This document shows, piece after piece, positions 28,463 to 36,048 of a stretch of DNA of 50,815 bases (its first letter is position 1; every line of letters starts with the position of its first letter). Under the pieces are notes generated by a model. That model worked only from the letters and a program-made list of their open reading frames with translations. It was not told the origin of the DNA and did no database searches. The translations under genes and the position numbers were made by a program. The stretch covers positions 1 through 50,815 of the forward strand of contig NZ_JAAPBF010000033.1 of NCBI RefSeq assembly GCF_022695985.1. Reading direction: 5' to 3'. The stretch is from Streptomyces sp. NP-1717 (GTDB taxonomy: Bacteria; Actinomycetota; Actinomycetes; Streptomycetales; Streptomycetaceae).

Positions 28463-29395
28463 GTGCCGCCCACCCCGCCCCCGGGGACGCGGAGGAGTCC
28501 GGCCGCGCGTGACGGCGCGGCCGGACCGTCCATCGAACGCGTCATCCCCTTCGCCTTCACCGCCGCCGACTCCGGCGGCAACGACACCCGCCCCTACCGG
28601 GACCACGTGGAGTCGGTCTACGGCACCCTCCAGGATTTCTCCTGGCTGAAGGACGGCACGGCCGTCAGCTACCACGACATGGCACGGGTGATCGCCCGGG
28701 AGCTGGCCGCCGACCTCGTGGACGTCGACCTCGTCATCACCGTCGACGCGAGTCCCGACTGCCGGCACCAGAGCTTCCCCAGCTGTCTGCTGGCCGATCT
28801 GATGCCCGGCGACCCGATGCTGCTCGGCGTCTCCGAGCAGGGGGTCGCGGGCCCGTTCACCGCCCTGCGCATCGCCTACGACCGGCTGGCCGACGGGAGT
28901 TCGCGCCGGGCGCTGGTCCTGGTGATGGAGCAGAGCACACTGCCGCCCGACGACCGGGCGGTGAGGCCCGCGCGCGACGTGGCGGTGGCCCTGCTGCTCG
29001 GGCCGGACGGGGCGATACCGCTGGAGCGTCCGGTCGTCACCGTGGACGGCCGCAGGACGGCCGGCGGCCCGGAGCCGGCCGAGGACGGTCCCGACGGACC
29101 GTACGCCCCGTACGGTCCGTACGCCTCGCGCGCCGACGGCGTCATCGCCGGCGCCGGCCTCACCCGTCCGCTCCCGGACGCGGTCCTGGCGCGGGCGGAG
29201 CCCGGCCATCCGTGCGCCGGTGTCTGGCTGGCCCTGGCCGGGCTCCTCGAAGAGGCGGACGGTCCTGCCGGTGGACGGGTCCTGCTCGCCGACCGCGACC
29301 CCGTACTCCCCTACCACTGCGCCCTGTTGCTCACGCTGCCCGCCGGACGCACCCCGGCGCGGGTGGCACCGAGACGGAAGGAACTGGTGCCATGA
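28463..29395 (+). CDS. KAS III-like protein lacking the active-site cysteine
   Basis: A 310-residue thiolase-fold relative. The segment SEQGVAGPFTALRIAY matches the KAS III nucleophile region, but Val128 stands where the catalytic Cys should be. The C-terminal half is short and divergent, with a run of Gly/Pro/Tyr repeats (GPYAPYGPYA) near 215, and no clear His or Asn active-site motif is visible. It is therefore unlikely to catalyse condensation alone. It may pair with the intact KAS III at 24280, as a chain-length-factor-like partner, or serve as a scaffold. The start is GTG 28463, 3 bp after the ACP stop, without a good ribosome site. Confidence 0.7.
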   Translation: MPPTPPPGTRRSPAARDGAAGPSIERVIPFAFTAADSGGNDTRPYRDHVESVYGTLQDFSWLKDGTAVSYHDMARVIARELAADLVDVDLVITVDASPDCRHQSFPSCLLADLMPGDPMLLGVSEQGVAGPFTALRIAYDRLADGSSRRALVLVMEQSTLPPDDRAVRPARDVAVALLLGPDGAIPLERPVVTVDGRRTAGGPEPAEDGPDGPYAPYGPYASRADGVIAGAGLTRPLPDAVLARAEPGHPCAGVWLALAGLLEEADGPAGGRVLLADRDPVLPYHCALLLTLPAGRTPARVAPRRKELVP

Positions 29396-30237
29396 CCGTC
29401 ACCACGACGCGTCCACCCGCAGGCGCCCCGGTCGCCGCCGCGCCGCCGGGCGGACCGGCACGCGACCGTGAGGAGGCGTACCGCGAGGCGGCGTACCGCG
29501 ACGGGCCGGTGGCCGCGCTGCTCCTGCTGCACGGCGCGACCAGTCCCGGCGTCCTGCCGGCCGGTCCCGGCGGCCACGTGTTCGTGCCCCGGGAGATCGA
29601 GGCGACGTGCGACCGGCATCAGACGCTCCTCGGACCACGCCCACGCGGCGGCGGCACCGGCGAGCACCGACTGGGCCATGTCACGGTGTACGGGCGGGAG
29701 TTGACCGCCCTGCGGGTCGACGGCTCGGGCCCGCCCGCCGGGGAGCCGGACGGCTGGGCGACCGGTCTCGCCTGGCTGCGGCTCGGGCTGGCCGAGCGCC
29801 TGGTGGACCGGGTCACCGCGCATCTGGGCGGCCGTACGGTGCAGCGGACCGTCACTCTCAACCTGCCGCTGGTACGGGCGATGCTCGCCGACGCCGTCGC
29901 CGGGACCACCGAGTGCCGGGCGCTGCTCAAGGCCGCCCCGGCGCCGTACACCCTGCGGCGGGTGCACCGGAGCCTGGACGAGACCGGCCGCACATGTCTG
30001 CACCTGTTCGGCGCGGCGGGCTTCCTGGCCGCCGGGCCGGGCAGCGAGGTACGGGTCTCCGAGCTGCTCGCCGACACCTACGCGCCGGCGGCGGACGAGA
30101 GCGCGCCCCGTGACGGCGCCGCACCCACCTCCGGTGCGCCATCCGCCGACGGCGTCTCGTCCGCCGAGGGCGCAGCGCCCAACGGCCTTGAAGCACCGAC
30201 CGGTTACCCACCCGCGACCGACCTGGAGCGGCCATGA
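29392..30237 (+). CDS. Acyl-CoA dehydrogenase-like C-terminal-domain protein
   Basis: A 281-residue protein whose middle and end resemble the helical C-terminal domain of acyl-CoA dehydrogenases: LGLAERLVDRVTAHLGGRTVQR, TVTLNLPLVRAMLADAV and LFGAAGFLAAGPGSEVRVSELLADTY follow the family order. The N-terminal FAD-binding motifs are not visible, and the last 45 residues are Ala/Ser/Pro-rich. It overlaps both neighbours by ATGA, and the next gene is a fuller dehydrogenase. The two probably form a mixed complex acting on the ACP-bound acyl group. The similarity is remote and the pairing is inferred. Confidence 0.6.
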   Translation: MTVTTTRPPAGAPVAAAPPGGPARDREEAYREAAYRDGPVAALLLLHGATSPGVLPAGPGGHVFVPREIEATCDRHQTLLGPRPRGGGTGEHRLGHVTVYGRELTALRVDGSGPPAGEPDGWATGLAWLRLGLAERLVDRVTAHLGGRTVQRTVTLNLPLVRAMLADAVAGTTECRALLKAAPAPYTLRRVHRSLDETGRTCLHLFGAAGFLAAGPGSEVRVSELLADTYAPAADESAPRDGAAPTSGAPSADGVSSAEGAAPNGLEAPTGYPPATDLERP

Positions 30238-31406
30238 CCACCGACCCCGGATTCCTCGCCGGCCTGCGCGGGCTCGCCCGCGAACACGCCGCCCTGCTGC
30301 GGCCCACCGCGCTCGGACTCGACGCGGACCCGTCGCTCGGCCCCGCCCTGCTCGGCGGCGACCCGCGCTGGCTGCGGCTGACCGGGATGCCCGCCGCGTA
30401 CAACCCGGACCCGCTGAGGGTCGGCGGACGCCCGGTGTACGTGGACCGCTGCGTGGAGCAGGTGGTCGTCATGGAGGAGCTGGCCCGTGTGGACGCGGCG
30501 GCGGTCCTGGCGCTGCCGGGTCCGTCGATGTCCGGCTTCGTCGTGGCCGACATCGCCGACGAGGAGCAGCGCGACCGCTACTACCAGCGGCTGGCCGACC
30601 GCCCCACCTGGACGTTCTTCGGGATGACGGAGCCCGCGCACGGCTCGGACCCGGCCAGTATGGAGACGGCCCTGCGACCGGCCGGCGACGGGCGGGAGGG
30701 GCTGCTCCTGAACGGCACCAAGCGGTTCGTCGGCAACGGCGCGCGCGCCGGTGTCGGTGTGGTGTTCGCCCGCCGTCACCCCGGCCCGCTGGGTGTGGTC
30801 GCGGTCCTGCTGGACACTGACCGGCCCGGTTTCACCGGGATTCCCCTGGAGACGCTGGGGCTGCGCGGTCTCCAGCTCAGCGAGCTGCGGATGAGCGACG
30901 TACCGGTGGCCGACGCGGACGTACTGGGACGCCACCGCCCGGCGACGCGGGGCGGGATGTGGGCGGCGGTCCGTACGTTCAACCGCTACCGCCCGGTCGT
31001 GGCGGCCTTCGCCCTCGGTGTCGCGCAGGGCGCCCACGACTACGTCGTCGCCAACCGGCGGCACCTGGGCACCGGGGACCGGGACCGGCTCGCCGACCTG
31101 GCGGACAGGCTCGCGGGTACCCGTGCCACGGTCATGGCGGCGGCCGAGTCCGCCGACCACGACCCGGGGGACGGGACACTCGCCTCGGCCGCCAAGATCA
31201 GGGCGACCGCGCTGGCGGAGGAGTCCACCCTCCTGGCGCTGCGGATGTTCGGCCCCGGCGCCCGCTGGGAGCATCCGCTCCTGGACAAGTGGGCGCGCGA
31301 CGCGCGGGCCTTCGAGTTCATGGAGGGCACCAGCAACGTCCAGCGGCTGACTCTCGCCCAGGGACATCTGAACGGCAGGCTCGACGATGTCCGGCCGGCC
31401 GCCTGA
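30234..31406 (+). CDS. Acyl-CoA dehydrogenase-like flavoenzyme
   Basis: A 390-residue acyl-CoA dehydrogenase family protein. FFGMTEPAHGSDP is the flavin-binding stretch (T-E-P-x-x-GSD), LNGTKRFVGNGA follows, and the catalytic-base region reads FMEGTSNVQR with Glu at about 364. In biosynthetic clusters such enzymes desaturate carrier-bound acyl groups. On a 3-amino-2-methylpropionyl-ACP this could give a methylene or methacrylate-type unit. It is coupled by ATGA to the helical-domain partner upstream and overlaps the PPTase gene by 20 bp. Confidence 0.88.
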   Translation: MTTDPGFLAGLRGLAREHAALLRPTALGLDADPSLGPALLGGDPRWLRLTGMPAAYNPDPLRVGGRPVYVDRCVEQVVVMEELARVDAAAVLALPGPSMSGFVVADIADEEQRDRYYQRLADRPTWTFFGMTEPAHGSDPASMETALRPAGDGREGLLLNGTKRFVGNGARAGVGVVFARRHPGPLGVVAVLLDTDRPGFTGIPLETLGLRGLQLSELRMSDVPVADADVLGRHRPATRGGMWAAVRTFNRYRPVVAAFALGVAQGAHDYVVANRRHLGTGDRDRLADLADRLAGTRATVMAAAESADHDPGDGTLASAAKIRATALAEESTLLALRMFGPGARWEHPLLDKWARDARAFEFMEGTSNVQRLTLAQGHLNGRLDDVRPAA

Positions 31407-32415
31407 GCCCGGGCGGCGGAGCGCCGCCCTCGCCGGCACCACGGCGACGGCCAGGGCGGTGCCGCTGCCGGTCGGCGCCGCTGCCGTCTTCCCCACCACG
31501 GGGGTCACCGCGCGGACGGTGGACGGGGCACGGCCCCGTGGCGCCTCGCCGCCCTGCTCCGCCTGCGGGGCCGTCCACCCGCCGGCTCCGGCCATTCCGG
31601 GCCCGCCGCCGGGCGCCGACGTGTGGCACATCGGGCTGGACGGCGGAGGGGACGCGCTCGGACCGGTCGCCTCCCTGCTCGACACCCGGGAACGGGACCG
31701 GGCCGCGCGTACCCGCGACCGGCCGTCGGCCGACCGGTACGTCCTGACGCACGGCGCGGTCAGGACGATCCTGGGCGGCTATCTGAGGATCGCCGGCTGC
31801 ACGGTCCACTGGTCGGTGGGCAGACACGGAAAACCGGGGTTCGACGGCCCGCTGAGCCACTGGCAGTGGAGTCTGAGCCGGTCGGCGGAGCACGCGCTGC
31901 TCGCGGTCTGTCTGTCGGCGCCGGTCGGGGTGGACATCGAACGCGTCGACGACCGGACCCCTGCCGTCGCACTCGCGGCACGTTTCCTGCCGCCGGACGA
32001 GGCCGCCTGCGTCGCCGCACAGGAGACCCCGCACGCGGCGCGCGTCGCCTACCACCGGCTGCTGTCGCGCAAGGAGGCCTGTGTGAAGGCGAGCGGCGGG
32101 CGGCTGCTCGACGGACTGCGGCTGAACGTGCTGACGCCCGGCACGGTGCACGGCACGGGCGTCATGGCCGGCAAACGGTGGCAGCTGCGCGACCTGTCCG
32201 CGCCCCCGGGGTTCGTCGCGACGCTGGCCGTCCTCGACGACGAGGTGCGCGGACTGCGGCTCTTCGACTGGGGCCGGCGCGCACCCGGTCCCGAGCCGGG
32301 AAACTTCCGCCCGCCTGCCCCGCCAAGCGCCGCCGGCCAGGCGCCCCGTTCCCTACCGTTCGAATTCCAGCGGCCGCCCGCAGAGCCGGGGCCGCGAGGG
32401 GAGTGCTCACGATGA
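31387..32415 (+). CDS. Sfp-type 4'-phosphopantetheinyl transferase
   Basis: A 342-residue PPTase that would activate the T domains and ACP of this cluster by attaching phosphopantetheine from CoA. The magnesium motif GVDIERV is near 181 and the second motif SRKEACVKASGG near 227. The core is of usual Sfp size; about 80 extra N-terminal residues are low-complexity, so the true start may be downstream (for example near DVWHIGLDG), although ATG 31387 overlaps the upstream gene in the manner of this operon. The C-terminal 45 residues are Pro/Gly-rich. Confidence 0.92.
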   Translation: MSGRPPEPGRRSAALAGTTATARAVPLPVGAAAVFPTTGVTARTVDGARPRGASPPCSACGAVHPPAPAIPGPPPGADVWHIGLDGGGDALGPVASLLDTRERDRAARTRDRPSADRYVLTHGAVRTILGGYLRIAGCTVHWSVGRHGKPGFDGPLSHWQWSLSRSAEHALLAVCLSAPVGVDIERVDDRTPAVALAARFLPPDEAACVAAQETPHAARVAYHRLLSRKEACVKASGGRLLDGLRLNVLTPGTVHGTGVMAGKRWQLRDLSAPPGFVATLAVLDDEVRGLRLFDWGRRAPGPEPGNFRPPAPPSAAGQAPRSLPFEFQRPPAEPGPRGECSR

Positions 32416-32876
32416 ACGCCCATCGGTCCGTACGCCCGCCGTCCCGTACGGCGCGTGGCACCGCCACACGCGCGGCCGCCGCCCGCCGCCCGCGCGCCGG
32501 GGAGGACCGGCGTGGCGCTGTCTGCCCGCTCGAACCGGGGCGGGAGCCCGCCGCGTACTCCGTGCGGGTGCGCTTCACGCCCTCCGAGATCCCGGGGCTG
32601 ACCTCCGGGCCGGTCCACCGCGGTACGGCGATCCGCGCCGCGGGCCTGGCGCTCGCGGCCCACGGCCGCGGCTATCTCGGCGGTCATCTGGAGATCACCT
32701 CGGACGCGCCCGCGCGGCTGGGGCGGATCCCCGCCGCGAGTGAACGGCTGGCGACGGTCCGGGCCGTGGAGGACGCGCTGCGCGGGGGCTCCGGCACCGT
32801 ACGGCTGCCGCTGCCCGGGCCCTGGCCGGGCGTCACCGGCGGCCGGGCGGCGGCGGGCACGCCCCGTTCCGACTGA
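32412..32876 (+). CDS. Small protein of unknown function, faint GHMP-kinase resemblance
   Basis: A 154-residue protein starting in an ATGA overlap with the PPTase gene. The first 45 residues are Arg/Ala-rich. The central part runs VRVRFTPSEIPGLTSGPVHR then LEITSDAPARLGRI, and PAASERLATVRAVEDAL recalls the glycine/serine nucleotide loop and following helix of GHMP kinases such as PduX, but the loop lacks the usual GLGSS residues. It is too short for a full kinase. It could be a decayed or reduced kinase domain; I assign no function. Confidence 0.6.
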   Translation: MNAHRSVRPPSRTARGTATRAAAARRPRAGEDRRGAVCPLEPGREPAAYSVRVRFTPSEIPGLTSGPVHRGTAIRAAGLALAAHGRGYLGGHLEITSDAPARLGRIPAASERLATVRAVEDALRGGSGTVRLPLPGPWPGVTGGRAAAGTPRSD

Positions 32877-32960
32877 TCCTCGTCCGCACTCCCCGAATCC
32901 GAACCCGCGATCGTCATTCGATCTCGCTGATCCTCATCCGATCTCCCGAAGGACAGACCC

Positions 32961-34271
32961 ATGGCTACGACGGACGTATCAGAGGCATCCGGCACCGGCG
33001 GCGGGCCGCCGATCCAGTGGAAGAGGATCAACGCCCTGGTCGTCGGGCAGGGCGCCTCGATGGGCGGTGACTTCATCCTGCTGATCGCCATGGGCTGGAC
33101 GGCGATCCAGCTGGGGGGCGCGGGCGCGGTCACCACGCTGATGCTCGCCGCGACGATCCCGCGGGCGCTGATGCTGATCTTCGGCGGGGCGGTCGCCGAC
33201 AGGTTCGGCCCCCGGCACGTACTGCTGCGCACGACCAGCGCCCGGCTGGTGCTTCTGGCGGTCGGCACCGTGGTGGTCCATTCCTCCCAGTCGCTCACCC
33301 CGCTCGTCGTGATCAGTCTTCTGGACGGGCTGCTGTTCGGACTGGCGAGTCCGTCGGCGGGCTCGGTGATCCCGCATCTGGCCACCCACGACCAGCTCCC
33401 CCGGGCCAACTCCCTGTACGCCATGGTCACCCGGGTCGCCCCGATCATCGGCTCGCCGCTCGGCGCGTGGATGGTCGCCGCCGGCGAACTGTGGCCGGCG
33501 CTGCTGGTGGCGACCGTCACCTGCGCGATCTCGCTGGGCACACTCTTCGTCGTCACGAAGGGGATGGAGCCGCCGGAGCGCACGCCCGGCCGGAGTCTGG
33601 TGCGGTCGTCGGGCGACGGGCTGCGGCTGCTGGTGTCGCACCCCAGGCTGCGCTGGACCTTCGTCGCCGCGCTCTGCCTGGACATGGCGTTCGGCTGGCC
33701 GATCGACGTGGCGCTGCCGCTGCTCGTCCAGGAGAACGGCTGGGGCGTGCACGCCATCGGCGTGATCATCGCGGCGTTCAGCACGGGTGCGCTGGTCTCC
33801 AGCGCGCTGGGCGCGTTCCTCGCGCACCGCATACCGCTGGTGGTGCGGTTCGTGGTGAGCGGCGTGGGAATCGCCGTCGGCATCCTGCTGATGGCGCTGA
33901 TGCCGTCGGTCCTGACGATCGCCGTGACGGGTGCCGCGGTCGGCCTGATGACGGGTCTGAACGGACCGGCCATCGTGACGGTCTATCAGCAGGCGGCTCC
34001 CAAGGACCGGATGGGGTCGGCGCTGGCCACCCTGACGCTGGCCAGTATCGGAGTGGGCCCGATCTCGATCGCGCTGTTCGGCGGCCTGTCGCTCGCGATC
34101 GGCCTCAAGCTCACCTGGCTGGTGTGCGGCACGGTGGCCCTGGTGGGGCCGGTCGCCGCGCTACTGGCGCTGCGCCACCCGGTCCGGGAGCCGGCCGAGG
34201 AGGAGCCCGTACGGTCGGCGGAGGCCGAACTGCCGCACCCGCGCGAGAAGGTGGCGTCGCCGGTCGTCTGA
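32961..34271 (+). CDS. MFS exporter
   Basis: A 436-residue membrane protein of the major facilitator superfamily, similar in layout to EntS-type (MFS_3) exporters. About twelve hydrophobic segments can be followed, for example DFILLIAMGWTAI and AVTTLMLAATIPRALMLI. The loop between helices 2 and 3 reads GGAVADRFGPRHVL, a classic MFS motif A. As the last gene in the same direction as the biosynthetic genes, it probably exports the peptide and may give self-resistance. The start follows GAAGGA at 32948-32953. Confidence 0.93.
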   Translation: MATTDVSEASGTGGGPPIQWKRINALVVGQGASMGGDFILLIAMGWTAIQLGGAGAVTTLMLAATIPRALMLIFGGAVADRFGPRHVLLRTTSARLVLLAVGTVVVHSSQSLTPLVVISLLDGLLFGLASPSAGSVIPHLATHDQLPRANSLYAMVTRVAPIIGSPLGAWMVAAGELWPALLVATVTCAISLGTLFVVTKGMEPPERTPGRSLVRSSGDGLRLLVSHPRLRWTFVAALCLDMAFGWPIDVALPLLVQENGWGVHAIGVIIAAFSTGALVSSALGAFLAHRIPLVVRFVVSGVGIAVGILLMALMPSVLTIAVTGAAVGLMTGLNGPAIVTVYQQAAPKDRMGSALATLTLASIGVGPISIALFGGLSLAIGLKLTWLVCGTVALVGPVAALLALRHPVREPAEEEPVRSAEAELPHPREKVASPVV

Positions 34272-34283
34272 CCCCCTCGCCGC

Positions 34284-34309
34284 CGGGCGCACCGGCGCGC
34301 CGACGCCCG
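34284..34309 (+). terminator. Weak hairpin after the exporter gene
   Basis: Arms CGGGCG (34284-34289) and CGCCCG (34304-34309) lie 13 bp after the exporter stop, with further GC pairing possible in between. The rest of the gap to 34556 shows no gene and presumably holds the promoter of the SDR gene. Confidence 0.35.
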
Positions 34310-34556
34310 ACGATGTGGAGCTGAACCTCGGCAGCCTGCCGCCGAGGCGACGGCTGCCCCGTGGACGCGGTTCCAGGTGGTCGTGGGCAGCCGTGCGAGG
34401 TACGTTCGAAGGGGCTGGGGGCGCCGCCGCGGGCCGTCACCACCGGGAAGGGCGCCGCTGCGACCTGCCGCCACCGGGGCCGGGCAGCGCGCGCCGGGTG
34501 CTCATCGCGCTCCGTCACCTCGCTCATCGCGACCCCACACGTCATGGGAGGCACTG

Positions 34557-35306
34557 ATGACGGGCAACAAGCCGAACCAGCACCAGGAGTTGGCCGACCA
34601 GACCGTCGTGGTGATAGGCGCGAGTTCGGGAATCGGGCTCGAAACCGCTCGTCAAGTCCGCGCGGGCGGCGGCCAGGTCGTCATGGTCGGACGGGATCAG
34701 CGGCGACTGGAACGAGCTGCGGCGGAGATCCAGCCGCTGAGCACCATGTCGCTCGACGCGACCGACACCGACCGTCTCGAACAGTTCTTCAGCGAACTGC
34801 CCGGCCCGGTCGACCACGTCATATCGACGGCCGGCGGACCGTCGTACGCGCCCCTGTCGGAGATGGACCTGGCGCGGACCAGCCGGCACTTCGGCGAACG
34901 CCTCGCCATGACGCTCGGGACGGCCAAGTACAGCCGGGGCAGGGTCCGGGACGCGGGAACACTGCTGTTCATCGGTGGCACCGGCGCCCGGCGTCCCGCC
35001 AAGGGGATGACGGTCACCTCGGCGCTGACGGCGGCGCTCCCGGCCATCACGGCGAGCCTGGCACTCGAACTCGCCCCGATCCGGGTGAACCTCATCGCCG
35101 CCGGATTCGTCGACACACCGTTGTCGGCCTCGCTCCTGGGTGATGAGCTCGAAGCGAGGCGAGAGGAACTCCGCGCCTCGCTCCCCATCCGACGGGTCGT
35201 CGGCCCGCAGGACGTGGCCGCGCTCGCCGTGCACATCATGCGCAACGAGGCGCTGACGGGCGCGACGTACGACATCGACGGCGGCCAGCAGCTCCTGTCG
35301 CACTGA
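34557..35306 (+). CDS. Atypical short-chain dehydrogenase/reductase
   Basis: A 249-residue Rossmann-fold SDR. The cofactor loop is intact (VVVIGASSGIGLE, about 16-28). The C-terminal family pattern IRVNLIAAGFVDTPL is also present. However, the usual catalytic Tyr-x-x-x-Lys is missing: the matching stretch reads GMTVTSALTAALPAIT. It may bind a nucleotide without normal SDR chemistry, or use other residues. The start at 34557 follows GGGAGG at about 34545-34550; an in-frame extension upstream is Arg-rich and unlikely. Its connection with the peptide cluster is unclear. Confidence 0.88.
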   Translation: MTGNKPNQHQELADQTVVVIGASSGIGLETARQVRAGGGQVVMVGRDQRRLERAAAEIQPLSTMSLDATDTDRLEQFFSELPGPVDHVISTAGGPSYAPLSEMDLARTSRHFGERLAMTLGTAKYSRGRVRDAGTLLFIGGTGARRPAKGMTVTSALTAALPAITASLALELAPIRVNLIAAGFVDTPLSASLLGDELEARREELRASLPIRRVVGPQDVAALAVHIMRNEALTGATYDIDGGQQLLSH

Positions 35307-35456
35307 CTCGGCCGCGGCCCCCGGTCCGCGCGCCCATCCGGGTGGGACTCGGCGTTTCCTGCGCGGGAACAAGGCCCCGCCGCGCCTCACCTGTGCCATG
35401 AAGGTGTCGCAACCGGGGAGTCCCCGGATGCTCACCGACAAAACGAGGACATCGCC

Positions 35457-35843
35457 ATGAGCGCATCGCACACCGGGCACGGGATCGTCTCCGTGCTCGC
35501 CGGGGTCCTGCTGGCCGGCACCGCACTCGCCGCCCCCGCCGTCGCCGCCGACCACCCGGCGGGCACCGGACCGGCCTCCTACACCGCGCAGACCGACCAG
35601 GCCGCCGCGGCCGTCGTCTACAGGGGCCGGGTCATCGCCCACCCGGCGCTCAACGTACGCAAGACCCCGAACACGAAGTACAAGCCGATCCGCTCGATCC
35701 CGTACGGCACCGTCGTCGACATCAAGTGCAAGACCAACGGCGAGGTCGTGGACGGCAATCCCCGCTGGTACCTGCTGAAGAACGGCGGCTGGGTCTCCGC
35801 CCGCTATGTCGAGAACATCAACGGCATCCCCCCGTGGTGCTGA
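35457..35843 (+). CDS. Secreted SH3-domain protein
   Basis: A 128-residue protein. A Sec-type signal peptide (hydrophobic IVSVLAGVLLAGTALAAPAV, cleavage probably after AVAA, near 30) precedes a short linker and a bacterial SH3-like domain from about 58 on (LNVRKTPNTKYKPI, GTVVDIKCKTNG, WYLLKNGGWVSARYV). Two cysteines (in DIKCKT and at the end, PWC) could form a disulfide outside the cell. Such proteins commonly bind cell-wall peptides. It stands alone, followed by a terminator hairpin. Confidence 0.9.
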   Translation: MSASHTGHGIVSVLAGVLLAGTALAAPAVAADHPAGTGPASYTAQTDQAAAAVVYRGRVIAHPALNVRKTPNTKYKPIRSIPYGTVVDIKCKTNGEVVDGNPRWYLLKNGGWVSARYVENINGIPPWC

Positions 35844-35855
35844 ACCTGACCCACT

Positions 35856-35891
35856 GACCGCCGCCCCGGCATCCGGCCGGGCCCGGCGGTC
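35856..35891 (+). terminator. Hairpin terminator after the SH3-protein gene
   Basis: Arms GACCGCCG (35856-35863) and CGGCGGTC (35884-35891), with inner CCCGG/CCGGG pairing, begin 12 bp after the stop codon. Confidence 0.75.
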
Positions 35892-35957
35892 GAAACGGGG
35901 ACCACGAGGACGACGCCGCACCCTCCGGAGCCACGCGGCCCCCACCGACCAGAACAA

Positions 35958-36015
35958 CGCCCGGCCGGCCCGAAGCACTCCATACGGTCCCGCCTTACGA
36001 GACCCCGGCCGGGCG
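35958..36015. terminator. Long inverted repeat between convergent genes
   Basis: Perfect 11-bp arms CGCCCGGCCGG (35958-35968) and CCGGCCGGGCG (36005-36015) enclose a 36-base loop. It lies between the SH3 gene and the oppositely directed pentapeptide gene, so it can serve both directions. Confidence 0.6.
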
Positions 36016-36048
36016 CGTTCCCTCTCCGGCGCCGGCACGGGGCCGGGG

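Noticed and set aside
24280..29395. A polyketide synthase pathway because of the KAS-like genes.
   Set aside because: There is no modular ketosynthase, acyltransferase or ketoreductase; one KAS-like protein lacks its Cys.
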